From: Trichaptum fuscoviolaceum
Lineage: Eukaryota > Basidiomycota > Agaricomycetes > Hymenochaetales > Trichaptaceae
Length of the DNA: 64,000 bases
Assembly: GCA_910574455.1 (NCBI GenBank)
Contig: CAJSYZ010000007.1
Coordinates: 3,293,773 to 3,357,772, forward strand
Direction: 5' to 3'
Numbering within the stretch: position 1 is the stretch's first letter; the number at the start of each line of letters is the position of its first letter. Positions 1 through 12,275 of this stretch are shown here, piece after piece. The translations under genes and the position numbers were made by a program. The notes beneath the pieces are model-generated. The model was not told the origin of the DNA. It saw only the letters and a list, made by a program, of their open reading frames with translations, and did not search any database.

Positions 1-65
1 AAGAGGCCTAGATATTTCCGGATAGGTAAAAAAGAATGAACATGAATTAAAAGAGGCATACTTAC

Positions 66-674
66 TTGACGCAACTTTTTAGGCTTCGAGGTAGGGGCAT
101 TCATGTTTAGCATGCTGAGATCGTTTATGACACCTTTCACAACATTATCAAGAGGTCGATCAGGATCATACTCAGCACCACTCATGCTCGCATCTGTTAT
201 ATAAGCCCTCTTGCCACCACGACCAGCGAGTCCCGCGGAAAGAGTAACTGCAGAGGCATGGTGTGCAGCGGTTGACATTGTATCCGCAGCATAGTGCGTT
301 CCGTCATCCTCATCGCCAACGCGGTACGAGTAGTAGTTTGAGTCGTAGTCAATATGTGGCTGTTCAAGAATAGAATGCTGTCCGTGGAAGATTGAAGCGT
401 TGTGTGGCCGAGGATCATGTCGGGGATATTCAATTTCGTCGCTGCTCTCTATCTCGCCATACGAATTATAAGCATCCTTATGGAAGCTTTTCCGATCATA
501 TAATCCATGCTCGTCCTCGTCGGCATTGGAAGGATTAGAGACGGATAGTTGAATAGAGAGATCCTGAAGGTTGTGTTCGAGCTCGATACGATGTTGTTCC
601 TCCTCGTCACCGACAATGCTCATGTCAAGCATCTCACTATCCTCATCGTCATCAGCTTGCTTCCGATATCGCAT
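66..674 (-). CDS. N-terminal exon of an unrecognised protein (partial)
   Basis: An open frame starts at an ATG whose A is at 674 and runs 203 codons to a consensus donor (GTAAGT, starting at 65); the rest of the gene lies beyond the left edge. The product begins MRYRKQADDDEDSEML, is rich in Asp, Glu and Ser, and has no membrane segment. Near its end is SGAEYDPDRPL followed by a short hydrophobic stretch (VVKGVINDLSML). This looks like the disordered N-terminus of a larger nuclear or cytoskeletal protein, but I do not recognise the family. The ATG is the first in frame and the codon usage is gene-like. Confidence 0.6.
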
Positions 675-1259
675 GTTGATGAGAGCCAAGAAAATTTAGC
701 AAGAAGTTGGTGGAGGAGGATAAGGAACGCCCGGTGTGTGGCAAGGTGTAAGGCAAGACGCGAGTAAAATACGAACAAATAAACCGGACGCGCGGGGAAA
801 CGACTCTCACGTGACTCGGATGCGCGTTGTAGTTTTACATAATTACAGTACGTAGTACTGCTAGTAGTAGTAATGTTCAACTTGAAGTTACAATTCGCTT
901 CCTCTTTTTGAGGACAACCCATCGAGTTTTCCACTCAAAAATAAGAATAATAAGCGGACTTTGCTTATACTATTACACTGCGGATGCACTACATCGGTAT
1001 GAGCAATACCACTCACTAGTATTAGAGTGCTCGAATACGAGGAAAATCTTGTAGGAAGCGGTTACCGAAGAGGGATACTAGACTCATTCATCGGTTAGCT
1101 GAGTTTTTATACAATTCACAGTCCAGCTTGCACTTGCGACAACGACAAAGACTCAAAGGACTTCCCTGACGTCGGCAGCTAGCAGGCTAGCCATCTTCTT
1201 TCTTTCTCGCTGACCTCGACCACCTAGCAGGAAGTCAGTTTTAATCTCGGAATGCTGCA
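675..1259. other. Intergenic region between two divergent genes
   Basis: No gene is visible. It separates the genes at 66-674 (-) and 1260-2946 (+), so it probably holds both promoters. It contains one exact AACTTGAAGTT at 879-889 and a TAGTAGTAG run just before it. These are the same words that are abundant in the 24.9-46 kb block, so they are not confined to that block. Confidence 0.5.
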
Positions 1260-2946
1260 ATGGGCTTCTTCTCGTCGCGAAGAGCGGAACCAAGCCCGTT
1301 GCCCGTTGATCGCCACCCAGGCGGTGAGCACAAGTCCGCTGTTCGTCTCATCCGTTCTAAGTTCGTGAGTGCCCTTTGCTTCTGTCTCTGTCTCGACCTT
1401 GTATCTCAGACAGCCATTTCATCAAGTACGGAAAGAGCAAGCCTCTCCCCGACTACCATTCTTCCCCGCTTTCACCACCATCCATTCCAGAGACACCCGA
1501 CCCGAGTGAATACTACATCAATGGCTCCGAACAGCACTCAACACTCACTTTACTTTCAACATCTTCTCGGACAGACGCCCGGCGCACGTCCACGGATGCC
1601 GTCACGTTCGTGCTCAAGTTGTTGATGTCAGTTCCCTGAAGGTTGCTGATCGAGAGTTTACATACAGGATGACACTCGCACAAAGGTTAAATGAGCTCGC
1701 AATCGCAAATTCAGAAGGCCTCGTCGAGTAAGCACCCGTTGGATCTCCACCTCATCATCATATTGACTCATGCCTAGCGACAATGAGTACCGCCTCCTGC
1801 GCCAGAGTCTCTTCGAACGCTTTGCATCTGCTTCTACCGTTCCTTCAGAATCCCCTGTTGTTAAGGTGGTGACGCCTAACAAACATGCACGTATGTTTTC
1901 TGTACACTCATGTTGTGCTATGCGTTGACCTGGCGGAAGCAGATGCACCCACTCCTTCCACTTCAAACCATAAGACTAGTCTCATGAGATCTCCCTCCCT
2001 ACGTACGCAGACATCTATCAGCTCTACAATGTCGAGTCTATTTCGCCGCGCAACGAGAAGGGCTGCGGAGAAGCGAGTACCGAAAGACGACGACAATATG
2101 TCCACCGTTTCCCACTCCCACGTCTCCAAAGCGTCAGTAGCAATGCACGGCCCTCCTTCCCCTAGGGTTCCTTCTCAACTTTCACGACAGCCGTCTATGA
2201 GCTCGATTGCCACAGCGAATTCCCGGAATATCCCACATGACCTTCGGTCGATAACATCAAAACGATCTGGTAGGAGCCAAACAGGCTTTTCAGATGCAAA
2301 TAGTACATCACGAGGGTTTTCAAGAAGCTTACGCTCGGCAGAGCCACCCCCGTCTTCGTTCCATCCTAAAGTCCCTGGTGCAGCCTGGCATAGCGACGAT
2401 GATCGATTGACGACAGCAGCAGACATACGAGCTGAGATTCAACTGGTTGAAGCGGAGGAGCGCCGCTTATTAGACGCTTTCAATGGTCTTGAGATTACTG
2501 CGACGACGAGGCATCGACAAGCAGGTTCAGAAACTCTACCACTCAGGTCGGGAGACCGACTTGATCCAGATGAGTTCCGAGGCCGAGGTTCATTGTCTTC
2601 CTCAGCTTACGCCAATGTCAGCCAAACGACGAGTCGACAGATTAATCTTGCAAATCCATCACGCTCTCCTAGCTATTCGCCGGGTGTATCTCGGCCGTTA
2701 CAGTCAAAATTGGCGTCTTCGAGTTCTGAATACCTAGTTGGCGGTTTAGACATCCGTGACTCGCCTCGATCTGGCCGTACAGCTCTTCGTCAGTCTCCAC
2801 GAACAGCGAACCAGACACTAGACATCGAGATGGATGATATACGGCGCCGAAGGGCAGATATTGTTATGAAATATCAAGAGCGCTTGGCTTTTCTGAGAGC
2901 ACGTCTGAAGGGTGCAGAAATGCATGAGCGTTTACTGCGCAAGTAG
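1260..2946 (+). CDS. Conserved fungal coiled-coil protein, function unknown
   Basis: Five exons join in phase: 1260-1364, 1427-1626, 1668-1727, 1778-1890 and 1943-2946, giving 493 residues. The protein starts MGFFSSRRAE and reads RSKFYGKSK across the first junction. Exons 3-4 encode a compact segment (LAQRLNELAIANSEGLVDDN followed by EYRLLRQSLFERF) that looks like the conserved core. A long Ser/Pro/Arg-rich region follows, and the last 45 residues are a charged helix ending in ERLAFLRARLKGAEMHERLL, probably a coiled coil. There is no signal peptide or membrane segment. The splice signals are ordinary; the second junction (donor GTCAGT at 1627) is the least certain. I do not recognise a named family. 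Confidence 0.7.
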
Positions 2947-3262
2947 GCCATTCCATCGTATATATTATTTGTTATTACTTTCGTATAATATTTTCTCGTT
3001 ACGCAATTTTCGTCAATTGTCTCTTTTACTTACTACGTAGTTAATTCATGGAACAGTGTTATGCCAATCGTTCAATTCCAGCATTTCTTCAAGGATAATT
3101 GCACTCTTGCCGCCAAACATGACCAGTCTCAAGATGCGTCAATCCTTAAAGTGTAGCTCGAGGACGTGAGAATGCAGCTTCAAGTTGTGCCTGCCAAGAT
3201 TACGCGTTACTATACAATTGAAACTAAATATCGTTCGCGAGCCTTTGTAAACCGTGACCATC
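2947..3262. other. Intergenic region, nothing recognised
   Basis: AT-rich spacer between two genes on the same strand. It should contain the 3' end of the first and the promoter of the CHL1 helicase. I see no repeat or RNA gene in it. Confidence 0.4.
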
Positions 3263-6200
3263 ATGTCTGTTCCAACTGTATCACTCCCAACACCTTCACA
3301 TTTCTCTGCATTTCCGTACTTGCAGCCATACGGGATTCAAAAGGACCTAATGCAATGTCTATACTCTGCCATCGAAGGCGGAAAGGTTGCGATAGTTGAA
3401 AGTCCAACGGGCACTGTATGTTCTTTTGTTTGATAAACCATATACAAATCTACACGTTTGCTACAGGGTAAAACTGTCAGTCTCCTATGTGCATCTTTGA
3501 CATGGTTATATGACAACAAATCTCGATCGCGGAAAGTCATCTTGGATGAAATTCATAATACTCTGCGTATTGACGAAGGTAAGCATCTTTGCCACATAGC
3601 ATCCGAATTCAGAGCCCTGCTTCTACTGACGCTTGACCATGCTTCCAGAGCCAGACTGGGTTCTCGAGCAAACTTACAGTCGTATGAAGAATGAGCTGGA
3701 AGCTTTGGAGGCAGAATTTGAAGAGCACTTAAGAGATATAAGACGGAAGGAACGAGAGCTAAAATCAGAGGAAACAATCAGAGCGGTCAAGAGACGAGTA
3801 GGTTAGAAGCACATCAGTAGAGATTATATGACTAATTTTTGGTAGAGACGTAGTTCCAACGAGGAACCAAATATAGAGGACGAAGAATCATTTCTACCTG
3901 ACGACCGAGACACATCCCAGAAAACACACCCGAAGCCGGATACTTCATTATCTGAAAGGTTAGAATGATACATTCTTCATAGCAACTTACGAAGCAACAG
4001 TCTTTTTGATAGAGGGATCCCTACTAGTGAACCTGCGAAGACTGGCTCGAAGGTCGTATTCTATATTAAACACCGATGTTTTGTTGGGGTCTCACTTCCT
4101 ATCAGATTTATTATGCGTCAAGAACGCATTCTCAACTCACACAAGTATTTGGTGAACTCTCGAAACTTAAGCTAACTCATTCGACCGCGCTCGTGGACAG
4201 CGCAGGGCACACGAATGACCTGACGCCCTCTGAAGTCGTACCGCGTTCTGTGACTTTGGCTTCGCGAACGCATCTTTGCCTTAATGATGCCCTGCGTAAA
4301 CGCACGACTGACCTTGATGAAGGTTGTCGTGACCTACTGAATGGTATATGCTCTGTACGCCGCTGTCCGCTATATTCCAGACAATTTACATATCTGGGTG
4401 CAGGGTCCCCGGCGGATCGATGTCCCTTCCTTCCTCCCATAGGAGACGAAACACGCATGCTTGACATGCGAGACCGCATTTTGGTAAGTATTGTAATATC
4501 ACGAGAAGCCATATTCTGACCATTCAAAGGCTAGTCCGAAAGACATTGAGGACCTAGTTTTCAGTGGAAGGGACGCACAAACGTGTCCTTACTTCGCCTC
4601 TCGATCTGCAGTACCTTTGGCAGAGGTTCGAACATCGCGATTTTACGTGAATTACCAGGCAATCTTACTTTGCTGTAGCTTGTAGCGGTCCCATACAACC
4701 TCCTCTTACACAAAGGCACACGTGAAGCTGTCGGGCTAGATTTGACTGATCAGGTTGTGATCATTGACGAAGCACACAGTGAGTCTGGTTCGCTAACCCT
4801 CCCATCCGCTGACGCGTCTTTTAGATCTCATCGATACCATTCTACAACTTCACACAGTAGAGTTGTCAGCTTCGATGCTGTGCACGGCACTCGATCAGCT
4901 TCGAGCCTACCTTGAACGGTTTCGGACTCGTCTGACGGCAACGCATGCTTTGCAACTTCGTCGACTTGTCCAGTTTTTGTCAGCTTTACAGAATTTGGTT
5001 AACAATGTGAAATCTGATCGCGATTCCCTCAAAGAACCAGTTTCGGTGATCATGCCAATCACTTCGTTCACTGAAACATTAGGTACGAAAGTCAACGATA
5101 TCAATCTGCTCGACCTGCAAAGCTATCTCAGGGGTAGTAAGGTACGTGGATAGCTTCATACACAAATACGTACGCATGTGATAACATGTGCTTGGAGGTC
5201 ATTAGAAAGATATCTGGGTATGCAAAGAAGAGATTAGAAGATAACTCAGGTCTGTCACTACTAGTACTGCTTGACCTCGAGTTCTGTTATTTACATCATC
5301 GAAGGTGGCGACAGTACTGGCATTCGTTCGAGCGGGGCGAAGCAGTCCACTACAGCGCCACTACAAACGATTGAAAGCTTCATTGCAGGTCTGACGAATA
5401 ACACAGAGGGTGGGTTTCATCATAACAGTAGGCGCGAAGCAGATCGAGCGTTTACAAGCACTTTACAGACGGCAGAGTCTCATTGTTTCAAGGCTCAGGC
5501 AAAGAGATAACCATCAAGTACCAGCATCTTAATGCATCTACCCATTTCAATGAGATTGCTCAGTCAGCGCGATGTGTTGTTCTAGCAGGCGGAACCATGT
5601 CCCCAGTTGGTGTCTTACTTTTCTTCGCATAAATCTGCACTCACCTTCAGTAGTTATCAGATGTTATCATGCAGCTCTTCCCGGATGTTCCGGCTGAGCG
5701 CCTCTCTACATTCTCTTGCGGGCATGTAATTCCGAGGTCGAACCTTCAGGGCCTCGTCATAGGGAAAGGACCGAGAGGCAAAGAATTGAACTTTACGTTT
5801 AAAAACAGGAATGATCAACAAACTGTAAGAGCACGAGAATTTCTGGTCTCCAAAGTCAATTTCGTTTAACGAAAAGTCCAGCTTACAGAACTCGGGCAAA
5901 TACTACTCAATCTCGTAAATGTAGTTCCGCGAGGACTGGTCGTATTTCTGCCTTCATACGCATTTCTTGATACTGTCAAGAAACTATGGACAGATACAGG
6001 AATGATTGACCGTCTACAAAGAAAAAAGCAGGTGATGTAGACGGAGTTTGCTGCCGTTGCAAGCCATGCTGATCTTGTTTATCCGTTAGGTCTATTATGA
6101 GCCGCTCGACAGTACCGAAGTTGAAAAGGTTCTACGCGAGTATAGTGCTTCAATCGTCTCTCAGGTAAGCCAAGTTGCATGGTGTTAAACGTCGAGTATG

Positions 6201-6711
6201 TCATGACCTAGCAATAGCCTGCCGATAAACCAAAGGGAGCTATACTATTTGCTGTGGTTGGAGCGAAACTCTCCGAAGGCTTGAATTTTGCCGACGACCT
6301 GGCCAGAGCTGTTGTTATTGTTGGTCTTCCTTTCCCCAACTCGACGTCACCGGAACTCAAGGAGAGGATGAGGTATATCACTGAACTAGATCGCGCGAAA
6401 CACAGCACTGGTACACAGATAGGGAAGAATGCAGGCCAGGAGCTGTACGAAAATATTTGCATGCGTGCTGTCAATCAGAGCATCGGTGAGTCTCAATCCC
6501 TTTGAAATGTGCCTTGTAATCTGACTTGATCCAAGGCCGTGCAATACGCCACCAGCGTGATTGGGCGGCACTGATATTCATTGACAGTCGCTACAGCTCC
6601 CCTAGAATAAGAGACAAGCTACCTCAATGGATTAACTCGAGCACATCCGTTATGCAAACATTTGGACAAGCCGTGAAGACACTTGCAGAATTCTTTCAAT
6701 CGAGGAGATGA
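3263..6711 (+). CDS. CHL1: ATP-dependent DNA helicase, CHL1/DDX11 family
   Basis: XPD-like superfamily 2 helicase; family members act in sister-chromatid cohesion and replication-fork repair in the nucleus. Motifs in order: a Q-like element ([19 protein letters not shown]), Walker A SPTGTGKT (split by the first intron between T and G), [14 protein letters not shown], four Cys placed as in the Fe-S domain (CLND, EGC, RCP, QTCPYF), the DEAH box [38 protein letters not shown] and motif VI near [10 protein letters not shown]. The gene has many short introns. I checked the difficult junctions near 5160, 5410, 5610 and 5830 and all can be joined in frame, so the gene appears intact. It converges on KGD1, with about 100 bp between the stop codons. 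Confidence 0.93.
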
Positions 6712-6814
6712 ACATTCTTGTCGACGGAGATGTTTTAAGAGATAAAAATTATGTTTATTATTGTGGTCTAATGTATACTAGCCTGTATAATGTCGACTTG
6801 ATACTAGCGGATGT

Positions 6815-9800
6815 TTAAGCAAAGGCCTCGCTGAGGAATTGCTCAATCTGCTTGAGATGGAGTTTCTGATACCGCAAAATTAGTATACTAGTGCACCATT
6901 GATTGTACTGTGCAACATACCTTGCTTCCAGTCGCAACAGAGCTTGTCGGTCCGCGCCCAGCGTACAGTGGGTACTTGCCCTTGTGATGCTTAGTTTCAT
7001 TGGCAGCAGTGAGAATCCTTGGTCCGACGTAAGTCCAGGCTCCGTTGTTCAACGGCTCTTCCTAGAAGTGATTTTAGTCTGAGAGCACTCGGTGGAGAAC
7101 AACTTCACACCAACCTGACACCAGAGAATGTCGGCATTCGGGTACTTGTCCAAATGTGGTGTGAGCTGCGGAAGCAATTTAGCATGAAGAACGAACTGGG
7201 CATGCGGTAAAACATCGACCCACAAGATCGTAAGGGAAAGGTGAGATTTGTTCAAGGCGGCTGATAGCCACGTCTTTGATGCCCTTCTCTTCGCGCTCTT
7301 GCAACAACGTGTAGTAGACTTGGCCTGTTCAGTGGAGCAATTAGCTTCATTCTGCGTACGTTCAGGCGTAAAACAGTCTCACCGGAGCAGAGAATGTGTC
7401 TGCGAATCTCTTCGGGCTGAACCAGATCCTCGCTGCTCTCTGGTAGATAACGCTGGAAATGTGTATCGCCGATCATTTCATCTAAGTTTGAGCGTGCTTT
7501 CGGGTGTCTGAGCAAAGACTTCGAGAAGAATATTACAAGCTACAATAGACAACAGTTAATACGCCGAATCTATGACAGAATGAAGGGCTTACAGGTTTCC
7601 TGAAGTCACGATGAATTTGTCGCCGAAGTACGTGGTACTGAGGAGCGTAGAAGTAAGTCAGTCAGTCTCTCCCTTTACTAAAGCACAACAGGACGCACGT
7701 AGTTGGCAGGTGTCCTATAATTTGTGTCGTGAGAATAAGTAGGATGATCTACAAACTGGCTTGCACTCACGTAGCGTAAACAATCTGCATGTTGCAGTCT
7801 TGGTGTTGCCTCTCCACCTTATCCTGAGTTGGGAAAACGTTCGGATGGTCATCGCATAGCTGAAGGAACCTCTCAATACGACCACTGGAGTGCTCCGGTC
7901 CTTGGCCATCATATCCGTGAGGAAGGTTCAGGACCAATCCAGTCCGCTGAAGCCATTTCCGCTCTCCTGAGGCAATGAACTGGTCAATGATACATTGTGC
8001 ATTATTGGCAAAGTCTCCGAATTGTGCTTCCCAGATTGTCAAGCATTCAGGAGACACGAGTGAGTAACCAAGCTCAAAGCCAAGGGTACCGAACTCAGAC
8101 AAAGACGAGTTGCAAATGATGAACCGAGATTGGTTTGAGCCCAGATTGTTAAGAGGAACATATTGCTGCTCGTTCTCTTGATCATGCAAAACCGCGTGCC
8201 TCTGAGAAAAGGTTCCTCGTTCAACATCCTGCCCTGAGACACGGACGTGGTTTCGCTCCAAAACCAGGGAGCCAAAGGCGAGAGCTTCCGCAGTGGCCCA
8301 GTCAATGTTTGTGCCTTCTTCAACTGTCTTTCCTCGGGTTGAAAGAATACGACCCAGGTTGCGGTGAACGGTGAAGCCTTGCGGGTAGGTCGAGATTGCC
8401 TTGCCGATGCGTTTCAGGACCTCTTCCGTCGATCCAGTTGCCCGGGTTGGTAACGGATGCTCGGCCAATTGCTTCGGGGAAGGGAAGCCGGGCCAAGAAG
8501 CAGAAAGCCATTCTTTGCTCGTAGGTGTGTAGTCCTTTGCTGCAGCGGCCGCTTTTTCCAGCATACCCCACACCCATTTCCTGTGCTCCTCGATATCCTT
8601 CTCCGTAAAAGTACCACGCTCAATCAAGAACTTGGTATATTTCGTGAGCGGCGTAGGTTGATTCTGAATTGCCTTGTACATCCTAGGTTGAGTAAAGCTG
8701 GGCTGATCCGTTTCGTTGTGTCCGTAGCGGCGATAACATACGATATCGATGACGACATCTTTCTTGAATTTCGCACGGTAATCTGCCGCGAGCTGGCAAA
8801 CGAACGTAACTGCCTCTACATTATCGCCATTTACGTGGAAAATCGGTGCATCTATGCATTTGGCAATGTCCGATGGATAAGGCGTGGAGCGAGCGAAGCG
8901 AGGATCAGTTGTAAAGCCGATTTGGTTGTTGACGATGAGGTGTATCGTTCCTCCCGTTCCATAGTTTGGAAGATTGTGGAAGCCCATTGTCTCGTAAACA
9001 ATACCCTGACCTGCGAATGCAGCATCACCGTGCAAGAGAACGCCCATAGCCGTGTTATGATTACTTTCGTCGGTCTCGAAGTGTTGAATCGCCCTTGTTT
9101 TGCCCAAAACGACCGGATCACAAGCTTCCAGATGCGAAGGATTGGCAACCAAAGACAACGAAACCCTCTTTCCAGATGGAGTCGGCCGAACATAATTTGC
9201 ACCAAGATGGTATTTGACATCACCAGCTGGCCAGTCGGCTGGATCAGCTGTTCCCGAGAATTCGTTCAAAATGGCCTCGATTGGTTTCCGAATGACGTTT
9301 GCAAGTACGTTCAGTCGCCCTCTGTGAGGCATACCGAGTGTGACGTGTTTGATGCCGTGCTCCACTGAACGATCAATGAGCGCCTTCATACCGGGGATAA
9401 GTGCCTCGCAGCCCTCCAAACCGAAACGTTTCTCATTCGGATATTTACTGGAGATGAACTTTTCGAAAGATTCAGACCACATCAGTCGATCCAGGATCAT
9501 GCGCTTCTCGTCAACAGTGTAGTTCCATGGCTTCGGTATTTCCACACGTTCTCTGATCCAGTCGCACTGGTCCTTATCCGGAATATGGATGTACTGGATA
9601 CCGACGGCACCACCTACAAATCCTTAAGCTTTGAATGAGCAAGGAACGTGGACATGACTATACTCACAATATATCCTTTGACATAATTTGATAATCTCGC
9701 GCAAGGACATGGTTTTCCGATCTTCAGTGGCAAAATGCGGTAGTATACCCGGGCCCAGAGTGATTTGTTTATCGAGGTCGTGCTCCGTAAAGCCATACTG

Positions 9801-10303
9801 ACTGAGCTCGAGTTCGGGTGGTTTGACGTCGGCCAGGTCGGTATCGAGAATACCGAGGGGGTCTAAATCGGCAACATGATGACCGCGCACTTGATATGCG
9901 CGTACCAAAAGTTGGACCTTGGTTATATTTCTTCAGCAACCTAACAATAAAAGGGAAAAAAAAGATGAAGATATACCTTCAAGTGATCATCAAGTTTTGC
10001 AGCCTGGCCGGCTTCCAGAGTCGGCGCGCCTCCGATAGGGAGAAAAGATGGGGGAGGTTGGAATGCCTCTTGGCTCGGAAGACCACTGTCCATTCCAGAG
10101 AAGTAGACATCCCAAGAAACATGGACAGATTTTGGGTCCTGTTTCCAGTGACGATACATCTCGTCGACGTAATACGCGTTGGTTCCGTTAGCGAAGGCAT
10201 CGTTGGGCGAAGGCGGAGCAGCCGACGCAAAGCAGCGCGGAGACGCTCTAGGGAGTCGACGCGACGTGCGCTGCAGGCAACGGAGGGCCTGCCTGCGCAA
10301 CAT
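6815..10303 (-). CDS. KGD1: 2-oxoglutarate dehydrogenase E1 component, mitochondrial
   Basis: Thiamine-diphosphate-dependent E1 subunit of the 2-oxoglutarate dehydrogenase complex (TCA cycle, mitochondrial matrix). The chosen start [20 protein letters not shown] is a typical Arg-rich targeting peptide. Next come [32 protein letters not shown], the catalytic [27 protein letters not shown] and [11 protein letters not shown] of the cofactor site, and the C-terminal [14 protein letters not shown]. Exons checked: 10303-9977, 9917-9668, 9613-7771, a 16-nt micro-exon 7714-7699, then 7637 onwards. The end, [11 protein letters not shown], follows the usual FCQEEP/GAWTYV-type region. The gene looks complete and diverges from the CoA-transferase at 10507. 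Confidence 0.96.
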
Positions 10304-10506
10304 GGTCGACGGTGAAGGAGGGGACTGATGTGATGGCGGTTGGTAGCAAAGTCTGAGCTCGATGACGATGCCTGAAGAGGAGGACACCTGCTGCTTAGTC
10401 AGCTTTCCCCCGACTTGAGACGGATAACAGTATAGCCGAGGCAAATCCGCTGAGGACTTCCAGTTTAATCATCTCTCACCAGCTTTCCTTCCGCTTTCTC
10501 TGCTTT
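10304..10506. promoter_or_regulatory. Shared bidirectional promoter of KGD1 and the CoA-transferase
   Basis: Only about 200 bp separate the divergent start codons of KGD1 (10303, -) and the CoA-transferase (10507 or 10522, +). Both 5' regions must lie here, so co-regulation is possible. No specific factor site can be named from sequence alone. Confidence 0.5.
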
Positions 10507-12255
10507 ATGGTACTCCTTACCATGCTTCGAGCACTTACACGCACCACAATTCGATTGGATACAAGAAGTCTCTCTGCGAGACGTGCTAGCACAGGCCATG
10601 GAATTGCTCCTCCGCTGAAAGGGATCAAAATAGTCGACCTGACTAGAGTACTTGCTGGACCAACCGCAACAATGTTGCTCGCCGACCTTGGTGCTGATGT
10701 GATTAAAATTGAGGAGCTCACGCAAGGCGATGATACAAGTGTGTTTGAATGATAGGGACTTACCGTATGCACCGAATTCATCGCACTTGACATTCAGGAA
10801 CCTGGTCGCCTCCTTCAGCGCCTCTGGCTGAGAATATCCCTCCTGAATCGAGTCATTTGCCTCCAGAGTCGGCTTATTTTCTGGCAGTGAATCGTAACAA
10901 GAGGTCAATCACAGTTGACTTTAAACGCCCGGAGGGTCTCGAAATAATACACCGTCTAGTGAAAGACGCTGATGTGTTAGTTGAGAACTTCATTCCCGGA
11001 AAGCTAGCCAAGATCGGTTTGGGCTGGGACGACTGCCGGAAAATAAACCCGAAGCTCATTTACACATCAATAACAGGTCACTCATGTTTCTCTGCTGTTC
11101 AGTGTTTTCTTTAAATGCAGTTTAGGCTATGGACAATCCGGTCCTTACAGCAAAGCTGCTGGATACGATGTCATAATTGAGGCCGAGGCTGGATTAATGC
11201 ATATGTCAGTCCGTGATGAATTATATGATTTATTCGCAACTGACCTTCGTAGTACTGGCGAACCTGGCCGACCGCCTTGCAAAGTCGGTGTTGCGGCGAC
11301 GGATATTGCCACGGGCTTGTACGCACATGGAGCAGTCATGGCTGCACTTATTTCACGATCCAAAACAGGCGAGGGTGTATGGATAGACTGCAACCTGTTC
11401 GAGTCTCAGGTATCTTGAACTCACAAAGTATGTCGATGTATGGACTTATATCCAAATCAGGTTGCCGGCCTCGCTAACATTGCCTCGAACTATCTCATCG
11501 CTGGCCAGGAAGCTGGCCGACACGGAACCGCGCATCCCTCTATAGCCCCTTACGAAGTATTTGAATGCAAAGACGGGTTCATCATGATTGGAGCTGGAAA
11601 TAATAAGCAGGTCGCTGGATCTATAACACTTCTGAGGGCCTCACCATTGACCCTTTACTTTCAGTTTTCCATATTTGCAGATAAGATTTTAGGAAACCCT
11701 GGAATTGCTTCTGATCCTAAATTTTCATCGAACGCAAGTAGAGTGGCGAATCGAGATGAACTGAAGCAAATGATCACAGAAGTATTGATGACTCGCGATC
11801 GAGCACATTGGTTGGAGAAGTTCACCGGTTTGGGGTAAGGACGTCTTTTCCATCTTTCCGGTAACGAGTTGCTCAGGACAACTATTTAGAATTCCATTTG
11901 GACCTATCAACAATATTGGCCAGACCTTCGATCACCCACAGGCAAAGGCACGGGAGGTCGTGGTAGAGGTTGATGTGCGTCTTATGCAGTCGGTGGAGAA
12001 TAGATTGCTGATAATACTTTATATAGCATCCTCGTGCAGGGCCGATAAAGCTCGTCGCACCTGCCGTTAATTACAACGGGAAAAGAATGCCAGTGACTCG
12101 ACCACCACCCTGGCACTCACAGCATACTAACGAGGTAATGTAATCGATTTATGCACGTACTTAGTGCTTATCACTGTTCTTGATTACAGGTCTTGGCGGA
12201 GTTAGGCTACAGTGAAGAAGAGATAAAGGTTCTACACAAGAAGAAAGTTGTTTAG
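10507..12255 (+). CDS. Class III CoA-transferase (CaiB/BaiF), SUGCT-like, probably mitochondrial
   Basis: Family III CoA-transferase. The closest recognised type is succinate-hydroxymethylglutarate/succinyl-CoA:glutarate CoA-transferase, which moves CoA from succinyl-CoA to a dicarboxylate such as glutarate. Starts at 10507 ([10 protein letters not shown]) and 10522 (MLRALTR) both give an Arg/Ser-rich targeting peptide. Family landmarks: [93 protein letters not shown] and the C-terminal [12 protein letters not shown] and [15 protein letters not shown]. Splicing of GDDT to RTWSPP (intron starting near 10740) and of GLMHI to TGEPGRPP (donor GTCAGT near 11204) restores the expected order. The gene converges on 12276-13572 with about 20 bp between stops. 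Substrate is inferred, not shown. Confidence 0.85.
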
Positions 12256-12275
12256 CTCTATAGACTGCTTCGACG

